Source: Acinetobacter pittii (GTDB lineage Bacteria > Pseudomonadota > Gammaproteobacteria > Pseudomonadales > Moraxellaceae). Taken from it: a DNA stretch of 64,000 bases. The position numbers and the translations under genes were made by a program. A model generated the notes under the pieces. The model saw nothing but the letters and a program-made list of their open reading frames with translations. It was not told where the DNA came from and did not search any database. The DNA lies in the NCBI RefSeq assembly GCF_034064985.1, contig NZ_CP139249.1, positions 3,596,001 to 3,660,000 of the forward strand, given 5' to 3'. This document shows, one piece after another, positions 49,076-57,511 of the stretch (positions are counted from its first letter, which is position 1; every line of letters begins with the position of its first letter).

Positions 49076-49852
49076 ATGAAGACGGCTTCTGTAAACAAAC
49101 ACGACTTGATGCAACACGCACAACAAGACATGCAAAAGTGGATTAGCGACTCAGATTTAACTGACCGCCAAAAGCTTGCACTCACTTGTCGTATTTTATT
49201 TGACCATGGCCATGATGCTGGTTTAGCAGGCCAAATTACTTGCCGTAGTGAAAATAAAGATTCCTTTATTACCCAACGTTTCGGTTTAGGTTTTGATGAA
49301 ATTACTGCTTCAAACTTACTTGAGGTAAATCAAGACTTAGAACCCGTTAATCAAGAAGGTATGGCCAACCCAGCCAACCGTTTTCATACATGGATTTATA
49401 AAGAGCACCCAGAAGTAAACTGCATTATCCATACACATCCGACTCATGTAGCGGCTCTATCGATGTTACAGATTCCACTTATGATTTCCCAAATGGATGT
49501 TTGCGCACTTTACGAAGACTGCTCATTTGTAGGTCATTGGCCAGGTGTTCCTGTAGGTAATGAAGAAGGTATTTTGATTTCTTCTGCGCTTGGTAAAAAC
49601 CGCGCTGTTTTGTTGTCTCACCATGGTCAATTAGTCACAGGAAAAACCATTGAAGAAGCATGTAACTTGGCTCTTTTAATTGAACGCGCAGCTCAACTGC
49701 AACTGCTAGCCATGTCTGCCGGACAAATCCAGCCCATCCCCCATGCTTTAGCAACAGAAGCTCATGACTGGGTTTCTACCGATAAACGCAACAAAGTGAA
49801 CTTTGCTTACTACGCACGTAAAGCTTTGAAAAAACATTCTGACTGTATTTAA
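49076..49852 (+). CDS. Class II aldolase/adducin-family protein
   Basis: 258 residues from ATG 49076, preceded by GGAG at five bases; an upstream ATG at 49052 has no such site. Zinc-binding His motifs are IHTHPTHVAAL near residue 125 and SHHGQLVTG near 188, as in fuculose-phosphate-type aldolases and related decarboxylases. The substrate is not known. The next gene, of the DapA family, begins 15 bases after its stop, and both lie opposite the MocR regulator, so they probably form one catabolic or biosynthetic step pair. Confidence 0.85.
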   Translation: MKTASVNKHDLMQHAQQDMQKWISDSDLTDRQKLALTCRILFDHGHDAGLAGQITCRSENKDSFITQRFGLGFDEITASNLLEVNQDLEPVNQEGMANPANRFHTWIYKEHPEVNCIIHTHPTHVAALSMLQIPLMISQMDVCALYEDCSFVGHWPGVPVGNEEGILISSALGKNRAVLLSHHGQLVTGKTIEEACNLALLIERAAQLQLLAMSAGQIQPIPHALATEAHDWVSTDKRNKVNFAYYARKALKKHSDCI

Positions 49853-49867
49853 AAAGAGATTTCCACC

Positions 49868-50746
49868 ATGAAATTAAACGGCATTATTGGCTACCCTGTT
49901 ACTCCCTTTTCTGATGACAACACCATTAACCTTCCTGTTTTAAAACAGATGCTGGATTTGCTGATTGAAAATGGTTGTGATGCAATTGCACCTTTGGGCA
50001 GTACTGGCGAAAGCGCTTATCTTGAATGGGATGAGTGGTGCTTAGTCGCTAAAACTTCAATTGAAAGCATTAATAAGCGCGTGCCTGTCATTATTGGAAT
50101 TTCAGAACTCACCACTGATCAAGCCATTAAAAAAGCGCAAATCGCACAAAATTATGGTGCAGATGCACTTATGGTAATTCCTGTATCTTATTGGAAACTC
50201 ACAGATCAAGAGATTTTTGAATATTATCAGGCAATTGCACAAGCAACGACTTTACCGATTATGATTTATAACAACCCTGCGACTAGTGGTGTTGATATGT
50301 CTCCAGAGTTAATTGTGCGTATGTTTAATAGCATTGCAAATATTACGATGGTGAAAGAAAGTAGCGGTGATATTCAGCGCATGCATAAGATTTATGAGCT
50401 ATCAAAAGGAGAACTCCCATTTTATAACGGGTGTAACCCTCTAGCTTTAGAAGCTTTATGTGCTGGAGCAAGCGGCTGGTGTACAGCAGCACCAAACCTA
50501 TTAGGTCAACGACCTCAACAGCTTATTGAACATGTAAAAAATGGTGAGTTAGAACAAGCCCAAAATTCATTTTATCAGCAACTTCCTCTACTACGCTTTA
50601 TTGTAACTGGAGGTTTACCTAAAAAGATTAAAGCTGGTTTAGAGCTAAAAGGTGTCTCTGCGGGCTTACCACGTAAGCCTCTGTCCAACGCCACAGATAT
50701 CGAGCTTAACCAGTTAAAACAGCTACTTTCGGAAATAGAAAACTAA
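49868..50746 (+). CDS. Dihydrodipicolinate synthase (DapA)-family lyase
   Basis: 292 residues, TIM barrel. The family residues are present: PLGSTGESAYL near residue 42 for the substrate carboxylate, the Tyr in IMIYNNPATSG near 133, and the Schiff-base Lys in TMVKESSGD near 161. Many members are not DapA but sugar-acid or hydroxyproline enzymes. It is co-transcribed with the class II aldolase and controlled by a MocR protein rather than found with lysine genes, so the true substrate is unknown. Confidence 0.85.
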   Translation: MKLNGIIGYPVTPFSDDNTINLPVLKQMLDLLIENGCDAIAPLGSTGESAYLEWDEWCLVAKTSIESINKRVPVIIGISELTTDQAIKKAQIAQNYGADALMVIPVSYWKLTDQEIFEYYQAIAQATTLPIMIYNNPATSGVDMSPELIVRMFNSIANITMVKESSGDIQRMHKIYELSKGELPFYNGCNPLALEALCAGASGWCTAAPNLLGQRPQQLIEHVKNGELEQAQNSFYQQLPLLRFIVTGGLPKKIKAGLELKGVSAGLPRKPLSNATDIELNQLKQLLSEIEN

Positions 50747-50747
50747 T

Positions 50748-50778
50748 AAAAAAAGCGGGTTTACTCACCCGCTTTTTT
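50748..50778. terminator. Bidirectional terminator between the DapA-like gene and the porin
   Basis: AGCGGGT/ACCCGCT stem around TTACTC with A7 and T6 flanks, between two convergent genes. Confidence 0.9.
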
Positions 50779-50789
50779 AAAACTCAAAC

Positions 50790-51602
50790 TTAGAATGTTT
50801 TAGTTAAACTAAATACTAAACCTGTGTCATAAGGTTTTTTCTGAGCATCAGTCATACCAGAAGTACTTATGTCTGTACCAACAACATCTAGCTCAGCAAC
50901 AATGCCTAAAATGTTATAGTTGACGCCGACTTTATAATCGATATAGCTATCGTCTTCACCTGGTCCACCCGCAACAACAAGTAAAGAGTCTTTGTTTTTA
51001 AGCTTGTTATAACCAACTGAAGCAAGTCCAGTAAATCCTGTGTCTGCAATTGGTGCTGAATAACCGACGTTGAAATACCAGAACTCATCAGAGTGGCCCC
51101 AGTAATCATCTGAATAGCTTACGCCCACACTAAGTGCATCACCTTTAAACAAAGAGTCTGCAAACGTTAATTTTCCGTAAAATTCGGTGAAGTCGAAGCC
51201 AGTATCACCATTGTATGGGTTAGTAAATTTTGAGTCAGAACCGATGTATCCATAATGAATTACACCCACATCATACGTTGGTGCGAGCGTATCGGATAAT
51301 TTAATTTTATTAGTATAACCTAAAGAAATATCGGTTTCAGTTGAAACACCCGGTGTATTAAAGTCAACGCTTGAACCCCAAAGCGCAACATAAGCACCTG
51401 ACTTATGAGAAAAAGTGAATCCGCCTTGAATGGCTGGGTTATTTGATGATTGGGTCACACCACGGAAGCGATAGTCTGTGGTTGCTGCCACACTACCTGT
51501 TGCCGTGATTCCATAAAAAGATGGAGCATCTTCAGCCATAGCCATAGTTGAACCTGCTGCAAAGATACTAAGACTCACGGCCTTAAGTGCAAATTTCATC
51601 AT
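50790..51602 (-). CDS. TorF-family putative porin
   Basis: 270 residues from ATG 51602, with GGGGGAG at six bases. Signal peptide (MMKFALKAVSLSIFAAGSTMAMA) followed by a beta-rich protein with alternating Tyr/Gly strands and a C-terminal Phe (LVFSLTKTF), typical of outer-membrane barrels. The segment TDYRFRGVTQSSNNPAIQGG is the signature of the TorF/Gcw_chp family. Its role is not established. It converges with the DapA-like gene. Confidence 0.85.
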   Translation of the reverse strand: MMKFALKAVSLSIFAAGSTMAMAEDAPSFYGITATGSVAATTDYRFRGVTQSSNNPAIQGGFTFSHKSGAYVALWGSSVDFNTPGVSTETDISLGYTNKIKLSDTLAPTYDVGVIHYGYIGSDSKFTNPYNGDTGFDFTEFYGKLTFADSLFKGDALSVGVSYSDDYWGHSDEFWYFNVGYSAPIADTGFTGLASVGYNKLKNKDSLLVVAGGPGEDDSYIDYKVGVNYNILGIVAELDVVGTDISTSGMTDAQKKPYDTGLVFSLTKTF

Positions 51603-52566
51603 TTTGATCTCCCCCACAATGAATGCACGATTTATATGAATTAAACAAATTGTGTTACTTGAGCTTTAGCAATTGCTGTGCCAAGTACAAATTTGCTATC
51701 AGTGCTCTTCATTAATTTTGAGATCAAACTCACTTTATTATAAAATTTCTGGGTAATTTTTATAAAAATATATCCATAAAAAACATAGTGATAAAATAAA
51801 ATTTTTATGCGATAAAAAATACTAAACATACGAAAACCCCTTATCGGAAATTAATGATCGAGGCGTGAAGTATTCATTTGTTGCACATAAATTTTCTATT
51901 TAATCTTAGAGGCGAGATATAAAAAGTATGTAAATTTCTTGAGGACAGGGCTTGTAATGATCTGTGATTGCGCATTTCTACTCATTGGATTTTTTTATTT
52001 ATTACTTGTTTAAAGTAGATGTACTATTTTGGGTCTTTTTTAAGCAACAATATGGATAAAAAGAGTAGTGCACAAAATACAAGCAATTTATTGCACTAAA
52101 TTTGATCAACCCAAACATATTCTATTGACCAACTGTTAGTGATCTATTTTTGTACATTCCATTTTTAAAATAATGTTATATAGTAACAATTTAAAAGGTA
52201 TAAAAATAAAAGAGATGAAAAAAGAAACTTAAAATGAGATTAAAAAGTAAACATATCCAACAAAAAAGAGTAAAAAATGAACACAAGAATCAACTATTTT
52301 TTTAACTTTAAATACAAAATAAATGGTAAAAATCCACTAAAAATTAAATTACTTTTTTTATTTTAAACAATAAATTAAGTATAAAAGACGAATTATAAAT
52401 TTATTAAATAACCCCTACCACATTAATCAAATCCTGCATAGCATATATAAAATAAAATGAACAAAAATATATCTTTTTTACAGATTACTTATACAATTGA
52501 TGGAAATCCTAGGCCCTGAACAATAACAAGGCACAGGATTTATCGTTTTTATGAGGTTCTTTAAAT
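51603..52566. other. AT-rich intergenic region, 964 bases
   Basis: This is the longest gene-free stretch of the window. The stretch from about 51980 to 52500 is extremely A/T rich with runs of A and T and no convincing frame. It holds the promoter of the OprD gene (TTAATC 52423-52428, 17 bases, TATAAA 52446-52451). Near the gene, AAATCCT (52504-52510) and AGGATTT (52535-52541) form a stem followed by ATCGTTTTT. No RNA family is recognised. Confidence 0.6.
52423..52451 (+). promoter_or_regulatory. Possible oprD promoter
   Basis: TTAATC and TATAAA separated by exactly 17 bases. A leader of about 110 bases would precede the ATG at 52567. It contains a stem AAATCCT/AGGATTT with a T run, a possible attenuator. 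Confidence 0.45.
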
Positions 52567-53841
52567 ATGCTAAAAGCACAAAAACTTACATTAGCAGTTC
52601 TCATTTCTGCGGCAATAATTTCCTCAGCTCAGGCAAGCGAGCAAAGTGAGGCAAAAGGATTTGTTGAAGATGCGAACGGTTCTATTCTCTTCCGTACCGG
52701 TTATATCAGTCGTGATAAAAAAGATGGAAGGGCTGACAATAGCTCATTTGCTCAAACGGCAATTGTAAATATCGACTCTGGCTTTACTCCTGGTATTGTT
52801 GGTTTCGGTGTTGGCGTTGTTGGTGACGGCTCATTTAAAATCGGCGAAAATAAAAACGCTGGTAATAACATGATTCCACAACATAACGATGGTTCAGCTT
52901 ACGATCATTGGGCGCGTGGTGGTGCTAACGTAAAAGCACGTTTCTCAAATACAACGGTACGTTATGGTACTCAAGTGCTCGATTTGCCTGTGCTTGCAAG
53001 CAACACGGCTCGTTTAGTACCTGAATATTTCACTGGTACTTTGTTAACTAGCCATGAAATTAAAGACTTAGAAGTGGTTGCTGGTAAATTTACTAAAAAC
53101 CAATATTCTGACCAAATTGCAACTGACCAAAATGGTTTAGACCGCGCTGTGGTTTGGGGTGCAAAATATAAGTTTGACGATCAAATCAGTGGTTCTTACT
53201 ACGGTGTTGATGTAAAAGACAAACTTAATCGTCATTATGTCAATGTGAACTACAAGCAACCGCTTGCTAATGACAGCTCACTTACTTATGACTTCAGTGG
53301 TTATCATACTAAATTTGATAAAGATGCTAATCTTTCGTATGCGACTGGCCCAGCTGGTGAAGACAAAACCAACAATATTTGGGCAATTTCAGGTACTTAT
53401 GCGACTGGCCCACATAGTGTGATGCTGGCGTACCAACAAAACAGCGGTAACATTGGTTATAACTATGGTGTAAACCAAGACGGTGGTCAAAGTGTTTACT
53501 TGCCAAACTCTTATTTGTCTGACTTCATTGGTAATGATGAAAAATCTGCACAAATCCAATATAACCTCGACTTTGGTAAGTTAGGCGTATTACCTGGTTT
53601 AAACTGGACCACAGCTTATGTGTACGGTTGGGATATCAAAACGTCTAACGGCGCAGATGACTCAAGTGAAAGCGAATTCTTCAACCAAGTAAAATATACA
53701 GTTCAAAGTGGTTTTGCCAAAGGTTCAAGCTTACGCTTACGTAATTCAATTTACCGTGCTGACGATGCCTATACTACAGACTATATGCCAGATACTAATG
53801 AATGGCGTATCTTCCTTGATATTCCTGTGAAATTATTCTAA
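52567..53841 (+). CDS. oprD: OprD-family outer-membrane porin (OccAB1-type)
   Basis: 424 residues with signal peptide ending AQA. Beta-barrel with many Tyr/Gly strands, C-terminal Phe (DIPVKLF). The N-terminal FVEDANGSILFRTGYISRDKKDGRAD and the loop sequence are of the OprD/Occ family, which transports basic amino acids and carbapenems in Pseudomonas. In Acinetobacter the large-pore member OccAB1 is encoded near comM and ppa, as here. GAGG lies about ten bases before the ATG. Confidence 0.82.
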   Translation: MLKAQKLTLAVLISAAIISSAQASEQSEAKGFVEDANGSILFRTGYISRDKKDGRADNSSFAQTAIVNIDSGFTPGIVGFGVGVVGDGSFKIGENKNAGNNMIPQHNDGSAYDHWARGGANVKARFSNTTVRYGTQVLDLPVLASNTARLVPEYFTGTLLTSHEIKDLEVVAGKFTKNQYSDQIATDQNGLDRAVVWGAKYKFDDQISGSYYGVDVKDKLNRHYVNVNYKQPLANDSSLTYDFSGYHTKFDKDANLSYATGPAGEDKTNNIWAISGTYATGPHSVMLAYQQNSGNIGYNYGVNQDGGQSVYLPNSYLSDFIGNDEKSAQIQYNLDFGKLGVLPGLNWTTAYVYGWDIKTSNGADDSSESEFFNQVKYTVQSGFAKGSSLRLRNSIYRADDAYTTDYMPDTNEWRIFLDIPVKLF

Positions 53842-53862
53842 TTCACACATCTATCAAGCATG

Positions 53863-53898
53863 AAAAAACCTACGTCTGGCAACAGATGTAGGTTTTTT
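53863..53898 (+). terminator. oprD terminator
   Basis: AACCTAC-G-TCT pairs with AGA-T-GTAGGTT around GGCAAC, followed by T6. A second perfect inverted repeat GCTCAGAAT/ATTCTGAGC lies at 53904-53933, between it and ppa. Confidence 0.88.
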
Positions 53899-53947
53899 AT
53901 TAGGCTCAGAATATCAATTCAGAAATTCTGAGCTTATAAATTAAAGC

Positions 53948-54472
53948 TTATTTAGCAGCTTCAATTGCTTTTAATACTTCTGCTTTAGCAACATCAGCAC
54001 CTTCCCAACCACTGATTTTTACCCACTTACCTGGTTCTAAATCTTTATAGTGACTGAAGAAATGCTCAACTTGGCTAATCAATAACGGAGGAAGATCTGT
54101 ATATTCCTTCACGTCTTTGTAAAGTGGAGATAATTTTTCGTGTGGAACAGCGATTAATTTCGCATCAATACCACCGTCATCTTCCATGTTTAATTTTCCC
54201 ACTGGACGGCAACGAATTACAGAACCAGCAGCAACAGGATGTGGAGTTACAACAAGTACGTCTAATGGATCGCCATCTTCAGACAAAGTATTTGGAACAT
54301 AGCCATAGTTCGCTGGATAGAACATTGCTGTACCCATGAAACGGTCTACAAACAATGCATCAGAATCTTTATCGATTTCATATTTAATTGGTGCTGCATT
54401 TGCAGGAATTTCAATGATGACATAGATGTCATTTGGCGCATCTTTACCTGCAGGGATATTGCTGTAACTCAT
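53948..54472 (-). CDS. ppa: Inorganic pyrophosphatase (family I)
   Basis: 174 residues, the usual length. It hydrolyses pyrophosphate and so drives biosynthesis. The signature [11 protein letters not shown] (metal-binding Asp residues near 65-70) and the [15 protein letters not shown] start are complete. It is monocistronic. Confidence 0.96.
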   Translation of the reverse strand: MSYSNIPAGKDAPNDIYVIIEIPANAAPIKYEIDKDSDALFVDRFMGTAMFYPANYGYVPNTLSEDGDPLDVLVVTPHPVAAGSVIRCRPVGKLNMEDDGGIDAKLIAVPHEKLSPLYKDVKEYTDLPPLLISQVEHFFSHYKDLEPGKWVKISGWEGADVAKAEVLKAIEAAK

Positions 54473-54599
54473 ATCAATACTCTTTCGTTATGAAGTCAGA
54501 TGTAAAATCCACTCGATTATAGCGTGGATATCATCAAAATGATGCCGATTATACAATGGGCACACGCGAAAGTTGATATGAATGATGACAGAATGACAC

Positions 54600-55010
54600 T
54601 CAAGTCAGTTTAATCGTGACCACAAGTAAAAAGATTGGACACAATATCGATAAGAACCAAACAATAGAGCGTAAAGTTGCCCAGTTACTTAAATAGCAAA
54701 TGCCATAAATAACTCTTAAAATAATATATGCCCAACCTAATCTCAGAATAAAATATTCCGGAACAACCATATATTCAGCCATTAAAATAGCTGTTAAAAA
54801 TAAAGGCAGGCTTTCAAAGCTATTTTGTTGTACGGCGTTAGCTCGAGCAGCAAGGCCTGTTGTTTTAGCCAAAAAAGCTCTCGGGTTTTGATTATCAACG
54901 GGCTGAAAACCACCTGTAAATTTTGCAATTACGGTAAATGCGTATGGCAGCAAACATGCCACTAAAATAATATAGATAATGCCGCTGATGCCCTGCATAG
55001 TGCCATCCAT
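54600..55010 (-). CDS. MAPEG-family membrane protein
   Basis: About 136 residues with four membrane segments. The RANAVQQNSFESLPLF motif near residue 55 is the family hallmark, shared with microsomal glutathione transferases. The start is uncertain: a GTG at 55013, ATG 55010 or ATG 54998. The function in bacteria is not settled. It diverges from a small membrane-protein gene. Confidence 0.85.
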   Translation of the reverse strand: MDGTMQGISGIIYIILVACLLPYAFTVIAKFTGGFQPVDNQNPRAFLAKTTGLAARANAVQQNSFESLPLFLTAILMAEYMVVPEYFILRLGWAYIILRVIYGICYLSNWATLRSIVWFLSILCPIFLLVVTIKLT

Positions 55011-55104
55011 CACTGAAAATACTGTTGATCATGCTATCATAACATTGCGTTTTTACCTGAAATTTTATGCAATCACTTGTCATCACTGATTAATAGGGCC
55101 ATGT

Positions 55105-55494
55105 ATGCAACAACCTGATCAAAAAGAATTGTTTGACGTCTTAGAGAAGCAAAAACAAAATCAACTTCAGGTAGACCGTATATTAAAAATCGTACTTCCT
55201 ATTGTCGCTTTTTTATTGAGTGTGATTTGTGCAAATCTAAATTGGCAATCGACACTAGGCACCTTTGTTATTTTAACAATTACTTTTATTGCAGTCGGTA
55301 TTAAACGACTTCCTTTATGGCATTGGTTAATTGTGATTACTCTATATTGCCTAGCAGATAATTATTTAAGTTATGGTCAGCTCGATTTAACTCATCTACG
55401 CTTACAACTCGGCACAATGCTTGTTTTTGTGGGAATGGTGGGAATTGGTCGTCCTTATATAGATCGTTGGTTTATGAAAAGTCATAAAATATAA
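55105..55494 (+). CDS. Small membrane protein of unknown function
   Basis: 129 residues. A charged N-terminal helix of about 27 residues (QPDQKELFDVLEKQKQNQLQVD) is followed by three to four membrane segments: IVLPIVAFLLSVICA, LGTFVILTITFIAVGI, WHWLIVITLYCLA and LGTMLVFVGMVGIG. No family is recognised. It stands alone between MAPEG and a terminator. Confidence 0.8.
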   Translation: MQQPDQKELFDVLEKQKQNQLQVDRILKIVLPIVAFLLSVICANLNWQSTLGTFVILTITFIAVGIKRLPLWHWLIVITLYCLADNYLSYGQLDLTHLRLQLGTMLVFVGMVGIGRPYIDRWFMKSHKI

Positions 55495-55500
55495 AAACAA

Positions 55501-55525
55501 AAAAAGCGCCCTAAGGCGCTTTTTT
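55501..55525. terminator. Terminator between the membrane-protein gene and fadD
   Basis: AGCGCC/GGCGCT stem around CTAA with A5 and T6 flanks. Confidence 0.85.
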
Positions 55526-55534
55526 ATTAACTTT

Positions 55535-57214
55535 TTAAGCTGGTTTACGTAAGTCTTTACGTAAGATTTTACCTACGTTTGATTTAGGTAACTCATCCAT
55601 AAACTCAACATAACGAGGGCGTTTATAACCTGTTAAGTTTTCTTTAGCAAAGTTCAAAATTTCTTCAGTCGTTAAGCTTTGATCTTTTTTCACGATAAAG
55701 AGTTTTGGCACTTCACCTGATTTTTCATCAGGAACACCAATTGCTGCAACTTCCAATACTTTTGGATGTTTAGCAATAACTTCTTCGATTTCGCTTGGAT
55801 AAACGTTAAAGCCAGAAACCAAAATCATATCTTTTTTACGGTCTACAATTTTAGTATATCCACGGCTATCCATAACACCAATATCGCCCGTACGGAAGAA
55901 ACCGTCCGCTGTCATAACTTTAGCTGTCTCATCAGGACGGTTCCAATAGCCTTTCATGACTTGAGGACCGCGAATCGAGATTTCGCCTTGCTCACCTAAA
56001 GCAACTTCTTTACCGTCATCATCTAAAATAGCAACTTCTGTTAAAGGTAATGGAATACCAATTGTGCCGCTAAATTCAGTAGATGCAGGAGGGTTTGCAG
56101 TCGCTACCGGAGAAGTTTCAGATAAGCCATAGCCTTCAATAATAGTTGTACCAGTAATCTTCTTCCACGCTTCTGCTGTAGAAGGTAAAACTGCCATACC
56201 ACCGCCCATCGCCATTTTTAAATTGCTATGGTCAAGTTGTTTAAACTCTTCATTATTCACTAAAGCATTAAATAATGTATTTACTGCTGGGAAGAATGAT
56301 GGCTGGTATTTACGTAATTCATTAATTACCGCTGGTAAATCACGTGGATTCGGAATCAAGATATTTGCCTGACCTTTATACATACCGTACATCGCGCAAA
56401 CCATGAACGCAAAAATATGATAAAGCGGTAATGCGCAAACAATACGGTCGCCTTTAGCACCATCGTTTGCACCAAATTTACTTTGGAAAATACCGTCACA
56501 TTGTAAAAGGTTGGCTACCAAATTACGGTGAGTCAGCTCAGCCCCTTTTGAAACACCCGTAGTACCACCCGTATATTGAAGCACGGCAGTATCACTTAAG
56601 GTTAAGTTCGGACGCTTATAATTACTCGGACTTTCTTTATTTAATGCTGTATTAAATTTAACGTGCCCAGGAATATTCCAAGCAGGAATTTGCTTACGTA
56701 CTTTACGTAATACAAAATTCACCAATGTACCTTTAAGTTTACCAAGCATATCCCCCACTGTCGCAACTACAACATGCTTAACAGGAGTTTTACCTAAAAT
56801 ACTTTGGTAAACACTGGCAAAGTTTTCGATAATCACGAGTACTTCTGCACCCGAGTCATTTAATTGATGCTCAAGTTCACGCGCAGTATAAAGTGGGTTT
56901 ACATTCACCAACACTAAGCCTGCACGTAACACAGCTAATGCAACTACAGGATATTGCAATACGTTCGGCATCATTACTGCCACACGAGTTCCCTTTGCTA
57001 ACCCCAAATTTTGCAAATAGGTCGCGAACTTACGGCTTGCAAGTTCTAACTCGTTAAATGACATTGCCTTATCCATGAAGATAAAGGCATCACGAGAACC
57101 AAATTTTTGGAAATTACTCTCAAAAATATCAACAAGAGAAGTATTTTCCGCAGGCAATGCTACTGTTTCTGGAATCCCTGTTTTTTGGTATTCTGCAAAC
57201 CAAATCTTTTCCAT
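55535..57214 (-). CDS. fadD: Long-chain fatty-acid--CoA ligase
   Basis: 559 residues. AMP-forming enzyme that activates long-chain fatty acids for beta-oxidation. The AMP-binding motif LQYTGGTTGVSKGAELTH lies near residue 212, YGLSETSPV near 360, and the C-terminal domain has the catalytic Lys in LPKSNVGKILRKDL. It resembles FadD of E. coli in size (561). It has a long upstream gap with two inverted repeats. Confidence 0.93.
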   Translation of the reverse strand: MEKIWFAEYQKTGIPETVALPAENTSLVDIFESNFQKFGSRDAFIFMDKAMSFNELELASRKFATYLQNLGLAKGTRVAVMMPNVLQYPVVALAVLRAGLVLVNVNPLYTARELEHQLNDSGAEVLVIIENFASVYQSILGKTPVKHVVVATVGDMLGKLKGTLVNFVLRKVRKQIPAWNIPGHVKFNTALNKESPSNYKRPNLTLSDTAVLQYTGGTTGVSKGAELTHRNLVANLLQCDGIFQSKFGANDGAKGDRIVCALPLYHIFAFMVCAMYGMYKGQANILIPNPRDLPAVINELRKYQPSFFPAVNTLFNALVNNEEFKQLDHSNLKMAMGGGMAVLPSTAEAWKKITGTTIIEGYGLSETSPVATANPPASTEFSGTIGIPLPLTEVAILDDDGKEVALGEQGEISIRGPQVMKGYWNRPDETAKVMTADGFFRTGDIGVMDSRGYTKIVDRKKDMILVSGFNVYPSEIEEVIAKHPKVLEVAAIGVPDEKSGEVPKLFIVKKDQSLTTEEILNFAKENLTGYKRPRYVEFMDELPKSNVGKILRKDLRKPA

Positions 57215-57511
57215 AATGCCATTATCTCCGATTCGTAATCCTTAGTAATAACTGTTATTCAATGCCCCAGCTATTCTTTAGCTTCTTGGTGCCAGAACAT
57301 ATTTAAAACTTATTGGCACATTCATGACACTTTCGAACAAGATTATGAGACAGAAGTTTTGACAATTTGACCCTGTCAAATTTTTTGCATGGAGTACAAA
57401 TTACGTACTCCAAATTGCTGTCCTTTTAATCGTTATCCAATACCAACAAGTTCAGTTCATTGCTTGAACATGTTGCCATATATAGCGTATTTATGTTGCC
57501 CGACGCTAGCT
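57215..57511. other. Gap between parC and fadD with two inverted repeats
   Basis: About 297 bases without a gene. TTTGACA/TGTCAAA (57358-57380, loop ATTTGACCC) and GGAGTAC/GTACTCC (57391-57411) lie close together upstream of fadD. Neither is followed by a T run in the parC direction, so they look more like operator sites for a fatty-acid regulator than a parC terminator. Confidence 0.45.

Noticed and set aside
51641..51829. 62-codon frame upstream of the TorF-type porin
   Set aside because: Very rich in Phe, Tyr, Ile and Lys as expected from AT-rich DNA, with no ribosome site.
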